Shown in pieces: positions 36,322-44,892 of a stretch of DNA of 64,000 nt. This DNA comes from Sulfurospirillum diekertiae (GTDB lineage: Bacteria > Campylobacterota > Campylobacteria > Campylobacterales > Sulfurospirillaceae), in NCBI RefSeq assembly GCF_011769985.2, contig NZ_CP039734.2, positions 1,550,001-1,614,000 on the forward strand, read 5' to 3'. A model generated the notes under the pieces. The model was given only the letters and a program-made list of their open reading frames with translations, had not been told where the DNA came from and ran no database searches. The first letter of the stretch is position 1; each line of letters opens with the position of its first letter. Position numbers and translations under genes: made by a program.

Positions 36322-37108
36322 TGAGTCCTATATCTAACGCTGCCATCGTTAAAAGACAGCTGTTAAGTTTTCGGTATTTTGATAAGCTTTTTTTCTGTGC
36401 ATAATCAAGAAGCTTCATGAGCGTATAGAGAAATTTTTTAATTGTACGAAAGTTTCCTTTGGCATAACGCGCAATGACTTTCGCCTCATGTTTAGAAAAC
36501 ATGAGGGCAATATCACCATGCATATGCCCCATAAGCAATGTTTGAATATAACGCAGTATCTCATTTTCCTCGAGATTACCATATTCAATGACAAGCTTCG
36601 TACGTGTTTTAAATTGCTTTTTATTCAGTAAAATGATACCTTCGTCTTTGTGCATAGCCAGTACAAATTGAAACAGTTTTGTGTCACTTAAAATACGAAT
36701 AAACTCAAATTGATCATTATTTAGCAGTTGCGCTTCATCAATAAAAATCGTGCACAACGTCCCTACATAAGCTTCAAATAGATCATCTAAAAATTCGCCT
36801 TGACTTTTATTTTTATCAAAGTTCATGCCTCGTGCTTCATAAAGCTCTTTATAGAGATCCCGTGGATCAAAAAAAGGGTGCTCTATCAAAACAGTAGTCG
36901 TTTTAAGTGCTGTTGCATGGTGCATGACTCGCATGATATGACTTTTTCCAACACCAGGATCACCAATAATAAACATAAGGGGAATAGCAGGATTGCCAAT
37001 GGCTTCTTGGAGTTTATTGCGAGCAATTTCAGCACTGATACTATCAAAATACAACGAAGGATCAACCGTGTCTTTAAAAAACTCTTTTGCAGCTTCAAAA
37101 TCTTTCAT
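36308..37108 (-). CDS. ExeA/MshM-like AAA ATPase
   Basis: A 266-residue cytoplasmic AAA+ ATPase. Walker A is IIGDPGVGKSHIMRVMH (about 42-58), Walker B TIFIDEAQLL (about 120), and a sensor region follows with QFVLAMHKDEGI. The N-terminal FFKDTVDPSLYF is typical of ExeA/MshM proteins (FF and YF around the start). Unlike ExeA it lacks a membrane helix and peptidoglycan-binding tail. CtsP of the Campylobacter transformation system is a plausible relative. It sits between a TPR gene (14-base overlap) and a FliL-like gene. Confidence 0.78.
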   Translation of the reverse strand: MKDFEAAKEFFKDTVDPSLYFDSISAEIARNKLQEAIGNPAIPLMFIIGDPGVGKSHIMRVMHHATALKTTTVLIEHPFFDPRDLYKELYEARGMNFDKNKSQGEFLDDLFEAYVGTLCTIFIDEAQLLNNDQFEFIRILSDTKLFQFVLAMHKDEGIILLNKKQFKTRTKLVIEYGNLEENEILRYIQTLLMGHMHGDIALMFSKHEAKVIARYAKGNFRTIKKFLYTLMKLLDYAQKKSLSKYRKLNSCLLTMAALDIGLIDDK

Positions 37109-37615
37109 CTAGAAATTAACCGCTTTTTCCTCAGGAATGAGAGATCTTTTAGGAAGAGGAGGTGCTAGATTGAGCTGTGGTTGGGATTGATATTGCTGTT
37201 TGGGCGCACTGTTTTGTTGCTGTTGCTGTTGGAAAACACCCTCTTTTTTGATGGCATCAACGATTTCTTGTGTGGTTGGATTGGTTTTAACAGTCAACTC
37301 TTGAATATACACAGAATCAATCACTAAATTATGGGTTTTTTTGGCATAAGTAATCAGTGTAGATTTTAAAAGCTCTTTTCCACGAGAAGTCACAAGGTCT
37401 TCTGCAAAATAACTGCCTATAACAATATTGAGGGCGTCAACAACTTTATGCTCATTTTTTTTGACATCAGTGCCTTCAAAAACTAAACCAACGGTTACTT
37501 CAACAGGCTTTTTATCGGCTTTTGCAAAAACATTGGTTTTGAAATGCTCCAACACCAATGTTTCTGCGAAAAGGCTTACATGTAAAAGTAAAATTGCTGT
37601 TAAAAGACGTTTCAT
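37109..37615 (-). CDS. Exported FliL-like protein with glutamine-rich tail
   Basis: A 168-residue secreted protein. A signal peptide (KRLLTAILLLHVSLFAE) is followed by a domain whose pattern (ALNIVIGSYFAEDLVTSRGKELLK, then SVYIQELTV) resembles the FliL C-terminal, stomatin-like domain. After residue 128 it is low complexity: a run of six glutamines and several QQYQSQPQLN repeats. There are no other flagellar genes here. The signal peptide contains one in-frame iterated palindrome (coding LHV). Family call is moderate; function unknown. Its stop is immediately followed by the ATPase start. Confidence 0.6.
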   Translation of the reverse strand: MKRLLTAILLLHVSLFAETLVLEHFKTNVFAKADKKPVEVTVGLVFEGTDVKKNEHKVVDALNIVIGSYFAEDLVTSRGKELLKSTLITYAKKTHNLVIDSVYIQELTVKTNPTTQEIVDAIKKEGVFQQQQQQNSAPKQQYQSQPQLNLAPPLPKRSLIPEEKAVNF

Positions 37616-37627
37616 ACGACCCTTTTT

Positions 37628-38137
37628 TTAGACTGATGTATCGAGCACACTTCCGCCAAGCTCTTTGATTCTGGCATCAACTTTTTCCAGTGCTTTTTGC
37701 ATTGTAGTATAACTAATTTCAGGTAATTTTTCACCCCAAAGCTTTTCGGCATCTGAAAAACCTTGGAGCATTCCAGAGCGTCCGGCTTGAAGCTTAGAGA
37801 GGTCAGTTCCTGCTCCACTAATGACAAAATCTGCAATACGAGCACTCGTTTGCGCAATGCCAAAAAAACCATCGTCTGCGACCAAGGCCTTGGCTTCATC
37901 TTGACTCAACTGCCCAATAGGCTTACCTTTGTACCCAATATCAGCCAGTGTAAACGTATCGGCTTGTGTCGTAAAAGTCGTTTTTGACTCAGAAGCCATT
38001 TGTGCCATGTAGTCTGCCAAGTAACTATCGGTAATTTGCTTACCTGTCGTCAGTTTTTTATCTTTAGCATTGACGTCTTGATTGCTTTGTGAGTAGGTTA
38101 TCAAGCCTTTTGATTCATACGAAATTTCCAGATTCAT
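37628..38137 (-). CDS. Conserved Campylobacterota protein of unknown function
   Basis: A 169-residue soluble protein without signal peptide or membrane helix. It has an alanine- and lysine-rich helical core (GQLSQDEAKALVADDGFFGIA, then SARIADFVISGAGTD) and ends in KALEKVDARIKELGGSVLDT. From memory, similar proteins in this phylum carry the misleading name hydrogenase-4 component G; nothing in the sequence suggests a hydrogenase. Twelve bases separate it from the FliL-like gene, of whose operon it is the first member. Confidence 0.7.
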   Translation of the reverse strand: MNLEISYESKGLITYSQSNQDVNAKDKKLTTGKQITDSYLADYMAQMASESKTTFTTQADTFTLADIGYKGKPIGQLSQDEAKALVADDGFFGIAQTSARIADFVISGAGTDLSKLQAGRSGMLQGFSDAEKLWGEKLPEISYTTMQKALEKVDARIKELGGSVLDTSV

Positions 38138-38176
38138 GTTTGCCCCCTTAAACCTGTTTCTTTTACATGTAAATCG

Positions 38177-39505
38177 TCAAAATTCATCAAAAAGTGAATC
38201 GCTCTTGACCTCTTCTATTTTTAAAATATCTGATTTTTGATAGAACTCCCCTACTTTTGGGGAGACTTGCACACACCGTGTCAAATGCTCATAAAAACGT
38301 TGATAACCATAGTCCAGCAAAAGCTGTTTAGGATAACGCGCTCTTGAAATCGCTACGTAAAACTGGCTTTTTTCAAAGATGTTGTTGATATTACAAACGA
38401 GTGAGTCGATGCTCATGCCTTGGCTTTTGTGAATCGTGATGGCATACGCCAGTTTGAGGGGGAACTGCTCGATGGAAACCAGTGGCTTTTCTTTGACTTC
38501 ACCCTCCATCACCACGTTTTCATGCAGCGTATACTCTTGACGCTCCACTTTAATGAGCTCTCCTGCTTTTTCCACAATGACCTCATTTTCATCAATCGCT
38601 TTGATGATGCCTCGCTCGCCATTGTAGTATTTTCCCCATTTATTGGTGCAAAAAAGCACCTTTGCACCCACTTTCAAGGTCAAGTCTACAGGAATGGGAA
38701 GCGCATTTTTCCACCCCTCGATTTTGTTTACATGTAAAGACTGCTCATGCACTTTTTCTTTCGCTTTAAGGACAATCGCTTCACTTTCGATCTGCGCTAA
38801 TTTTTGAATATTGAGCATCTCAGCCTCTTTGTTTCTACCAAACAAAACGGTTGGGTCATCGTCCCAAACACCGACATTGGTACGCAACGCTTCAAGGTAC
38901 TCCACTGTATCATTTTCAAGAATTCCACGTCGTATCTTGCCAAGGTGAGAGAAGAAAAGTGTGTCGTGTGTCCGCTTCGTGATGGTAAGCTCCACCACCA
39001 CAGGCTCAAAGGCATTCCATGAACTGCTCTCAAATGCATATTCAAAACCACTCCATAGGCTATTTTCTTTGCCTTTGGAAACAGGAGGAAGTTGAAAAAA
39101 ATCGCCAACAAACAAGACACTTCCCTCAAAATTAGCATTACGAAGACGATAATAAATCATATCGAGCAAGTCTGCTGAGACCATGCTAATCTCATCAATG
39201 ACTAAAAGATCGCACCTCGTGAGCACTTTTTTAATTTCAGCCAGTCTTGCTTTGGAGTAACGGTCATGGCGAGTGAGCTCATCGAGATGGTTGCAGATGC
39301 CAAAAGCAAAAAAGCTGTGCAAAGTTTGACCACCCACATTAACTGCACTCACCCCCGTACTGCCAAGAACGACGACTTGTTTGCCCACTTTTCGCAGCTC
39401 CGTAACGATTTCACCCACCAGATAGCTTTTACCAACGCCTGCACCACCCGTGAGAAGTGCATTGTTCTTTTTTAAGATATCGATAAGTTTTTGTGCTAAG
39501 TTCAA
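38177..39505 (-). CDS. PIF1-like superfamily 1B DNA helicase
   Basis: A 442-residue 5'-3' helicase related to Pif1 and RecD2. Motifs in order: Walker A LTGGAGVGKSYLVG, STGVSAVNVGGQTLHSFF (motif Ia), Walker B LLVIDEISMVSADLLD, motif III VLFVGDFFQLPPVS, and the C-terminal AITIHKSQGMSID and YVAISRARYPKQLL. The SH3-like insertion of the second domain is visible around GAKVLFCTNKWGKYYNGERG. Start ATG at 39505 follows AGGAAGC. It may act at G-quadruplexes or stalled forks, as Pif1 proteins do. Confidence 0.92.
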   Translation of the reverse strand: MNLAQKLIDILKKNNALLTGGAGVGKSYLVGEIVTELRKVGKQVVVLGSTGVSAVNVGGQTLHSFFAFGICNHLDELTRHDRYSKARLAEIKKVLTRCDLLVIDEISMVSADLLDMIYYRLRNANFEGSVLFVGDFFQLPPVSKGKENSLWSGFEYAFESSSWNAFEPVVVELTITKRTHDTLFFSHLGKIRRGILENDTVEYLEALRTNVGVWDDDPTVLFGRNKEAEMLNIQKLAQIESEAIVLKAKEKVHEQSLHVNKIEGWKNALPIPVDLTLKVGAKVLFCTNKWGKYYNGERGIIKAIDENEVIVEKAGELIKVERQEYTLHENVVMEGEVKEKPLVSIEQFPLKLAYAITIHKSQGMSIDSLVCNINNIFEKSQFYVAISRARYPKQLLLDYGYQRFYEHLTRCVQVSPKVGEFYQKSDILKIEEVKSDSLFDEF

Positions 39506-39564
39506 AGAGGCTTCCTAAGTTGTTTTTGGTATTATAGCACTTACAAAAGGAAGGACTTAAAACG

Positions 39565-41571
39565 ATGTCAATACGAAATATGTTTCTTTTTATATGTACA
39601 CTTTTTCTCTTAGGCGGTTGTGCCACAAAAGAACTCACAATAGAAACATTTGTCGAGCAAAAGAGCACTTCCAAAGCAATGCTCCTCTACCCACAAAATG
39701 TAGATTTTTTAGCGCAAAACATTACACCTCAAAAGGTTGCACAAGACGATTTTACCTACCGTTACTATTCGCCATGGTTTAGAACACATGTCAGCCATGA
39801 TAAAGAAGATGCACTCTGGGCCAATCGGTCATATGGACTAAAAAATCGCTATTATGGTGAAAATTTACAGCTCATCGATGGCGCTGAGATCGATGCGATC
39901 ATCAATGCAACCAACACAGAAGCGTACGGAAGCATCAACGCCCATGCGATCATGATTCAAAATGCGCAAATGCGCAACCTCCCCACCGAAAAACCTTTTT
40001 TCAAAAAAACAACACTCCCGGGTGAAGGGTATCCGTTTGATTATTTGCAAACATCACGTATTCACGTCGTAGAGCCTATTATCATCTCTCATTACAGCAA
40101 GGACGGAGCTTGGGCGTTTGTGGAGAGCTCTTTTGCTTCAGGTTGGCTTCCTGTGGAAAGTTTTGTACTGGTCGATGCCAAAGAGCGTACTGAGTTTTTG
40201 AGCGCCAAAAAAATTGCCATTGTGAAAGACAATGTACCCCTTTACAATGCACAACAACGTTTTATTACCTACGCCAAAGTGGGTGCCATTTTGCCCATTA
40301 TCAGTGAAGATGACACCTCTTTTCATGCTTACATGTACACACGCGATGCCGCATTTAACGCTCAAAAATTAGAACTCTATGTTCCTAAAAGTTTCGCACA
40401 ACCTGTACCGATCGACTTTAGCAAAGAGAGCATCAGCAAAATTGGAGATCAACTCTTGGGTGAAAAATACGGCTGGGGTGGCTACCTCGACAATCGAGAC
40501 TGTTCTGCCATGACACGAGACTTCCTCTCCCCATTTGGCATTTGGATTCCTAGAAACTCGGCGGCGCAAAAGAGTTTTGGCGAGTATGTGTCACTCAAAG
40601 ATTTAACCCCCAAGGAGAAAGAAGCGATGATTTTGAAAAATGGCATAGCCTTTTTAAGCCTCATTTACCTCAAAGGTCACATTATGCTTTACGCAGGCGA
40701 GTTTGAAGGCAAAGCGCTTGTGATGCAAAACATATGGGGTGTGAGAACAATGGAAGATGGCAAAGAGGGTCGCAATGTGATCGGCAAAGCGATCATCTCA
40801 GACCTCTATGTGGGAGCCAATCAAGAAAATGTGCCTGAAAAAGGGCTGCTCATTAACCGCGTTGAGGGCATTATGGTCAAACCCGCCAATCCAAAAAGCA
40901 ACAACCTTGTTTCCAAATACCCTAGTGTTAAAACGATCAAAGACAACACCGTCTTTTTTATGGATGGAAGCTCACTTCCTTATGATGACAAAAAAGTCAA
41001 AACATTTGATCAATTGCTTGAAAATGCAGACATCGAAGATATGTTTAACCAAAAATACCCCGCCTTTGCACCAATTAGTGACCCTGCTCTCAACGATGAC
41101 CCAGGACGTTTTCGCAATGATGCTTTTTTGAAAAAACTCTACGGATCAAGTAAAAGTGAGATCGAAAAAAATCTCACAACGATCAACTGGCTTCCAAACC
41201 ATAGAAACACAAAACTGAGATTTAACAAAAATGAAAATGCGGCCGCACAACTGCAAAAAGTCTCCGATGAGCTTGATAAGTTGCCTGAAGAGTATATGAA
41301 ATACCTCAAAAAAGTCGACGGAACCTATTTCATTCGCAAAATTGCCAAAACCGAACGTTTAAGTGCTCACAGCTACGGCATCGCTATCGACCTTGACACC
41401 CACTACTCACGCTACTGGCAGTGGGACAAAACGCACACTTTTCACAATGAATTTCCTAAAGAAATCGTTGATATTTTTGAAAAACACGGCTTCGTTTGGG
41501 GTGGCAGATGGTATCACTACGACACCATGCACTTTGAGTATCGACCTGAGTTATTTGAGAGTATAGACTAA
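39565..41571 (+). CDS. Lipoprotein peptidoglycan hydrolase with SH3, NlpC/P60 and M15 domains
   Basis: A 668-residue outer-membrane-type lipoprotein (lipobox LLGGC, Cys18-20 region). After about 200 residues with SH3-like folds (YSKDGAWAFVESSFASGWLP), an NlpC/P60 cysteine peptidase domain follows: catalytic Cys in YLDNRDCSAMTRDFLSPFG and His in LIYLKGHIMLYAG. The last 150 residues form an M15-type metallopeptidase resembling L-alanyl-D-glutamate or D-Ala-D-Ala peptidases: HSYGIAIDLD and WYHYDTMHFEYRPELF give the zinc ligands His, Asp and His. The two activities in one chain would cut different peptide bonds of the wall. It diverges from the helicase gene. Confidence 0.86.
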   Translation: MSIRNMFLFICTLFLLGGCATKELTIETFVEQKSTSKAMLLYPQNVDFLAQNITPQKVAQDDFTYRYYSPWFRTHVSHDKEDALWANRSYGLKNRYYGENLQLIDGAEIDAIINATNTEAYGSINAHAIMIQNAQMRNLPTEKPFFKKTTLPGEGYPFDYLQTSRIHVVEPIIISHYSKDGAWAFVESSFASGWLPVESFVLVDAKERTEFLSAKKIAIVKDNVPLYNAQQRFITYAKVGAILPIISEDDTSFHAYMYTRDAAFNAQKLELYVPKSFAQPVPIDFSKESISKIGDQLLGEKYGWGGYLDNRDCSAMTRDFLSPFGIWIPRNSAAQKSFGEYVSLKDLTPKEKEAMILKNGIAFLSLIYLKGHIMLYAGEFEGKALVMQNIWGVRTMEDGKEGRNVIGKAIISDLYVGANQENVPEKGLLINRVEGIMVKPANPKSNNLVSKYPSVKTIKDNTVFFMDGSSLPYDDKKVKTFDQLLENADIEDMFNQKYPAFAPISDPALNDDPGRFRNDAFLKKLYGSSKSEIEKNLTTINWLPNHRNTKLRFNKNENAAAQLQKVSDELDKLPEEYMKYLKKVDGTYFIRKIAKTERLSAHSYGIAIDLDTHYSRYWQWDKTHTFHNEFPKEIVDIFEKHGFVWGGRWYHYDTMHFEYRPELFESID

Positions 41572-41573
41572 AT

Positions 41574-41595
41574 AGAGCTTTACATGTAAAGCTCT
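41574..41595. terminator. 22-base perfect palindrome after the cell-wall hydrolase gene
   Basis: An iterated palindrome extended to 22 self-complementary bases (half-site AGAGCTTTACA) lies right after the TAG of the hydrolase and reaches the stop of the convergent DUF1737 gene. With flanking AATA/TATT the symmetry continues almost to 29 bases. The location suggests a shared terminator. Confidence 0.55.
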
Positions 41596-41783
41596 TATTT
41601 CGTAAACCCACACGCCTTCACGTCTTTATCATCTTCTTTCACAATCGCTTGCGCCGCGATTACGCTCTGTCCATTAAACGTCACCGCTGGATTTCCGTGT
41701 AACTTCCAACCGTTATTTAAAAATTCCGTAATCCTCGCACAAAAGGTCGAATCATCGGGACCTGTAATCAGTTTGTATTGCAT
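41595..41783 (-). CDS. DUF1737 family small protein
   Basis: A 62-residue protein whose first part, YKLITGPDDSTFCARITEFL followed by NNGWKLHGNPAVTF, matches the DUF1737 domain, where a GW motif and a preceding ITG are constant. The C-terminus is a charged KEDDKDVKACGF segment. Function is unknown. Its ATG follows AAAGGAGT. It converges on the cell-wall hydrolase. Confidence 0.85.
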   Translation of the reverse strand: MQYKLITGPDDSTFCARITEFLNNGWKLHGNPAVTFNGQSVIAAQAIVKEDDKDVKACGFTK

Positions 41784-41819
41784 TTTTACTCCTTTGAAAT
41801 GTTTACATGTAAAGTTATT

Positions 41820-42809
41820 TTAGTCTGTTTCACTTAAAAGATTGGTGATGAGTTTGACCATCAACTCTTTTTGGCTTGGCTCACTTGCAGCGACTAAAAG
41901 GGCGAGTGAGACTAAAGCGTTATCGTTTATTTTGGGTTCGCCGTTGGCTTTATAGGCAATGCCGTTTTTGTGCAAAAAGAGAATAAAGAGAAACGAGCCA
42001 ATGCGTTTATTGCCATCGCTAAATGCGTGGTCTTTGATAACGTAGTAAAGCAAATTTGCCGCTTTTTCTTCGACGCTTGGAAGCAGATCAACGCCGCCAA
42101 AAGTTTGATAGATATTAAGCAAAGCGCCTTTAAATTCACCTGCTTTTTCATTGCCGAAAAGCTCTGTTGCATCGTCTTTTGCCATCAAATCTTTTTTAAG
42201 TTCAAAAATAGCATTTTTGGCTTCATCATAGTCTAAAATAAACCTCTGATTTAACGTGCCTTGAAGCGCATACAGGGCATCAGAGTCATAGCCTTGTAGC
42301 AATGCCCATGTTTTGGCATAGTTGTTGATAATGTCAAGTAACCCTTTAGCTTCGTTACTGCTCAGTTCTTTCGTTTCGATACTTTTTCGCACTAGCTCCA
42401 TCGTAGCGGTCAGTTCACTTAGACTTTGAGCATTCATACGTTGATGGTTAAGGGCGTAGCCTTTGATGAGATACTGTTTTAAAACATTGCTCGCCCAAAT
42501 GCGAAACTGTGTACCTCTTTTGGATTTGACGCGATACCCAACGGAGATAATGACATCAAGGTTATAATGTGCCACATCATAGTTTTTCCCATCACTAGCA
42601 GTTATCCGGAAATTCCGGATAACTGAATTTTGCTCCAATTCACCCTCTTTAAACATATTTCCAATATGTTCATTGATCGTTTTGACATTTTTATCAAAAA
42701 GTTCTGCCATCTGCTTTTGACTGAGCCAAACCGTCTCATTTTCCAAACTTACTTCTAAACTCACATGCCCCAAATCATCGGTATAGAGAATCACATTTTG
42801 CTTTTCCAT
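41820..42809 (-). CDS. RhuM-Fic fusion protein
   Basis: A 329-residue protein with an N-terminal RhuM (virulence-associated) domain, recognised by VWLSQKQMAELFDKNVKTIN and by HYNLDVIISVGYRVKSKRGT, and a C-terminal Fic domain with the AMP-transfer motif HAFSDGNKR (261-269). Fic enzymes usually add AMP or other groups to target proteins; the RhuM part is of unknown role and may bind DNA. I see no inhibitory (S/T)xxxE(G/N) helix next to it and no separate antitoxin gene. The coding sequence contains a 27-base palindrome at 42599-42625. Typical accessory gene of plasmid or island origin, though base use is like its neighbours. Confidence 0.88.
   Translation of the reverse strand: MEKQNVILYTDDLGHVSLEVSLENETVWLSQKQMAELFDKNVKTINEHIGNMFKEGELEQNSVIRNFRITASDGKNYDVAHYNLDVIISVGYRVKSKRGTQFRIWASNVLKQYLIKGYALNHQRMNAQSLSELTATMELVRKSIETKELSSNEAKGLLDIINNYAKTWALLQGYDSDALYALQGTLNQRFILDYDEAKNAIFELKKDLMAKDDATELFGNEKAGEFKGALLNIYQTFGGVDLLPSVEEKAANLLYYVIKDHAFSDGNKRIGSFLFILFLHKNGIAYKANGEPKINDNALVSLALLVAASEPSQKELMVKLITNLLSETD
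42599..42625. repeat. 27-base palindrome inside the RhuM-Fic gene
   Basis: Arms CAGTTATCCGGAA and TTCCGGATAACTG surround a single central A. It encodes the SVIRNFRITA segment, so it may merely reflect codon choice, but perfect symmetry over 13 pairs suggests an RNA hairpin or operator within the gene. Confidence 0.7.
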
Positions 42810-42999
42810 TTTGAATTAGCCTTTTACATGTAAAGATTTGCACACATTCTAGCCTGATTTTACCTGTCATTTCAAAATATTTCAGAACGAAATATAACGT
42901 TACATGTAAACATTTTCAAATTCCTAGATGTAGATCAAGGTTTTTTTGTTTTAAATGAGATAAAATGACTCCCATATAAAAAGATTTGAAAGGACTCAC

Positions 43000-43560
43000 A
43001 TGACATTTATCGCAAAAATAGACAAAACAGCCCTCAAAGGAGCACCCGTAAAACTGGAAGGCAACTTCCAAGAAGTTGGGAACTATGCACCGCTTGTTAA
43101 GGTGATTACTCCTGATTTGCAGGAAAAAACCATCGGTGGTGAGAGCAATAAAGCACAACTCATTATCGTTGTACCTTCTTTGGATACGCCTGTATGCGAC
43201 GCAGAAGCAAGACGTTTTAACCAAGAAGTGGCGAAGCATGAAAATATCGACACGACCATTGTCTCAATGGACTTACCTTTCGCGGCGGCAAAATTTTGTA
43301 ACGTGGCGGGCATCGAAAATCTAAGTGTGGGAAGCGATTTTAGAGAAAAAGCGTTTGCTAAAGCTTATGGTATTTTAATCAAAGATGGCGCTTTGCAAGG
43401 ACTATGCGCTAGAGCGCTTTTTGTGATCAGCAAAGATGGTAAGATTGTTTACAAACAGGTGGTTCCTGAGGTTACCGAAGAGCCTAATTATGACGAAGCG
43501 TTAAATGCCGCTATCGATGCAGCCAACAGGGGGGCTAGTTGTTGTGGTTTTTGTCAGTAG
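43000..43560 (+). CDS. tpx: Thiol peroxidase Tpx with cysteine-rich tail
   Basis: An atypical 2-Cys peroxiredoxin reducing hydroperoxides with thioredoxin. The peroxidatic Cys66 is in LDTPVCDAEARRF and the resolving Cys100 in FAAAKFCNVAG; the N-terminal Tpx pattern GNFQEVGNYAP is present. At 186 residues it is about 15-20 longer than usual; the tail ends NRGASCCGFCQ, adding three cysteines that could bind metal or form disulfides. The ATG follows AAAGGA. The end overlaps the start of nnrS by 17 bases. Confidence 0.93.
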   Translation: MTFIAKIDKTALKGAPVKLEGNFQEVGNYAPLVKVITPDLQEKTIGGESNKAQLIIVVPSLDTPVCDAEARRFNQEVAKHENIDTTIVSMDLPFAAAKFCNVAGIENLSVGSDFREKAFAKAYGILIKDGALQGLCARALFVISKDGKIVYKQVVPEVTEEPNYDEALNAAIDAANRGASCCGFCQ

Positions 43561-44743
43561 TTTAACCCCACCAGAGCCTGTTAAAACAACGGCTCTTCAA
43601 AACCTAGCCGCTCAGCCACACCGCATCTTTTTCTTTGCGGGCGTAGTGCAAAGCGTGCTTTTTGTTGCACTGATAGGTCTACAATACGCAGGACTTGTGA
43701 GTTTACATGTAAGCGTTGGACTTTACCATGCTTACGCTATGACGTTCATCGTCTTTACGCAATTTTTTGCAGGCTTTTTGCTCACAACCTTTCCGCGCTA
43801 CCTTTCGCGCCCATCGGCATCGCCTAAAGCGTATCTGCCAATCGTATGGCTGATCAATGGCGGTGGACTTTTGTTTATGGCTCTCTCGTTTGTCTCGGAG
43901 ATGGCATTAGTCGTTTCAATGCTGATGATCTTGGCAGGTTATGTGAAACTCTGTTTGCTTTTGCTTGACTTTCAAACCAAAAGTACGGTCACCAATAAAT
44001 CCGATACCACATGGATGCTCAGAGCTTTTGCACTGGGTCTTGTGGGGCAACTACTCTTCATCGCTGATCCGTTTCTTCCGACTTATGCGTTGGCACTCGG
44101 GGTGAGTTTTTATCTCTATCTCTTTTTCATCGTTCTCATCGTTTCACAAAAGATGATGCCGTTTTTTGCTGCCAATACGATTCTAGGCTATTCGATGAAT
44201 AAAAGCAAACACTTTTTGCTCTTCGTTTTTGTAGCACTTATCCTCAAAGTGATTTTAGAAGCCTTAAGCATCAACGCTTTTGTGGCAGACAGTGCGCTTT
44301 TTGGCATCATCACGTATGAACTTTTAAAATGGCGTCTGCCGTTTCGCAAATCCCCTGCCATTTTATGGGTACTTTTCCTCTCCATTTGGTGGGTTCCTGT
44401 AGGTTTTGGGCTTTTTGTGGTGCAAGACTTTAGTGCATTGGTTGGGCATGCAATTTACTTGGAAAAGTCACCTCTTCATGCCTTAGCACTGGGTTATTTT
44501 ACGACTGTGCTTGTGGGTTTTGGGACCCGTGTCATTTTGGGGCACTCAGGGCGCGCACCTAAAGCCGATGCGTATGCCGTGACACTGTTTGGACTCATTC
44601 AAGCAATGGCGCTCATTCGTATCATCGCAGGTATTTTTCCACAGTTTGGATACTTGCATGCGGTGCTTACTGTGGCAGCTTTGTGGATTGTTATCTTTGG
44701 GTTATGGTCGAAGCGATATATTGGAATTTTATTTGAGAAATAA
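43544..44743 (+). CDS. nnrS: NnrS family heme-copper membrane protein
   Basis: A membrane protein of about 399 residues with some twelve helices, starting with QPHRIFFFAGVVQSVLFVAL, the normal N-terminal motif of NnrS. Histidines in SVGLYHAYAMTFIVF, HALALGYFTTVLVGFGTRVI and LGHSGRAP are the likely heme/copper ligands. NnrS helps cells withstand nitric oxide and nitrosative stress. GTG at 43544 follows AGGGGG and is preferred over the ATG at 43505, which lies deep in tpx. Translation may couple to tpx, so the pair could serve joint oxidative and nitrosative defence. A strong hairpin follows. Confidence 0.88.
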   Translation: MVFVSSLTPPEPVKTTALQNLAAQPHRIFFFAGVVQSVLFVALIGLQYAGLVSLHVSVGLYHAYAMTFIVFTQFFAGFLLTTFPRYLSRPSASPKAYLPIVWLINGGGLLFMALSFVSEMALVVSMLMILAGYVKLCLLLLDFQTKSTVTNKSDTTWMLRAFALGLVGQLLFIADPFLPTYALALGVSFYLYLFFIVLIVSQKMMPFFAANTILGYSMNKSKHFLLFVFVALILKVILEALSINAFVADSALFGIITYELLKWRLPFRKSPAILWVLFLSIWWVPVGFGLFVVQDFSALVGHAIYLEKSPLHALALGYFTTVLVGFGTRVILGHSGRAPKADAYAVTLFGLIQAMALIRIIAGIFPQFGYLHAVLTVAALWIVIFGLWSKRYIGILFEK

Positions 44744-44750
44744 TACATTG

Positions 44751-44776
44751 TGTGAGCCGTTTAAGGACGGCTCACA
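44751..44776 (+). terminator. Hairpin terminator after nnrS
   Basis: Stem TGTGAGCCGT with a perfect complement and loop TTAAGG, starting seven bases after the nnrS stop, followed by an iterated palindrome at 44780-44789 rather than a long T-run. Confidence 0.75.
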
Positions 44777-44799
44777 GCTTTACATGTAAACGATAACTA

Positions 44800-44842
44800 A
44801 CGTGCCAAAGGCGCGTGGGCACTCTGCGCAAGCGTGCCCAGT
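44800..44842. repeat. Tandem GC-rich hairpins downstream of the copper chaperone gene
   Basis: Two adjoining hairpins, ACGTGCC/GGCGCGT with loop AAA and TGGGCAC/GTGCCCA with an 11-base loop, form a small G+C-rich island between nnrS and copZ. They are about 50 bases past the copZ stop on its strand. No coding frame fits; a terminator or structured 3' element is possible. Confidence 0.45.
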
Positions 44843-44892
44843 ATTAACGTAGTTTTTAAAGCTTTGCGCTAGAAGCGTATCAGAATTTAAAA

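Noticed and set aside
36300-37615. A complete type II secretion or competence locus around the ExeA-like ATPase.
   Set aside because: No secretin, pilin, assembly ATPase or prepilin peptidase is in the window, so only a partial resemblance can be claimed.
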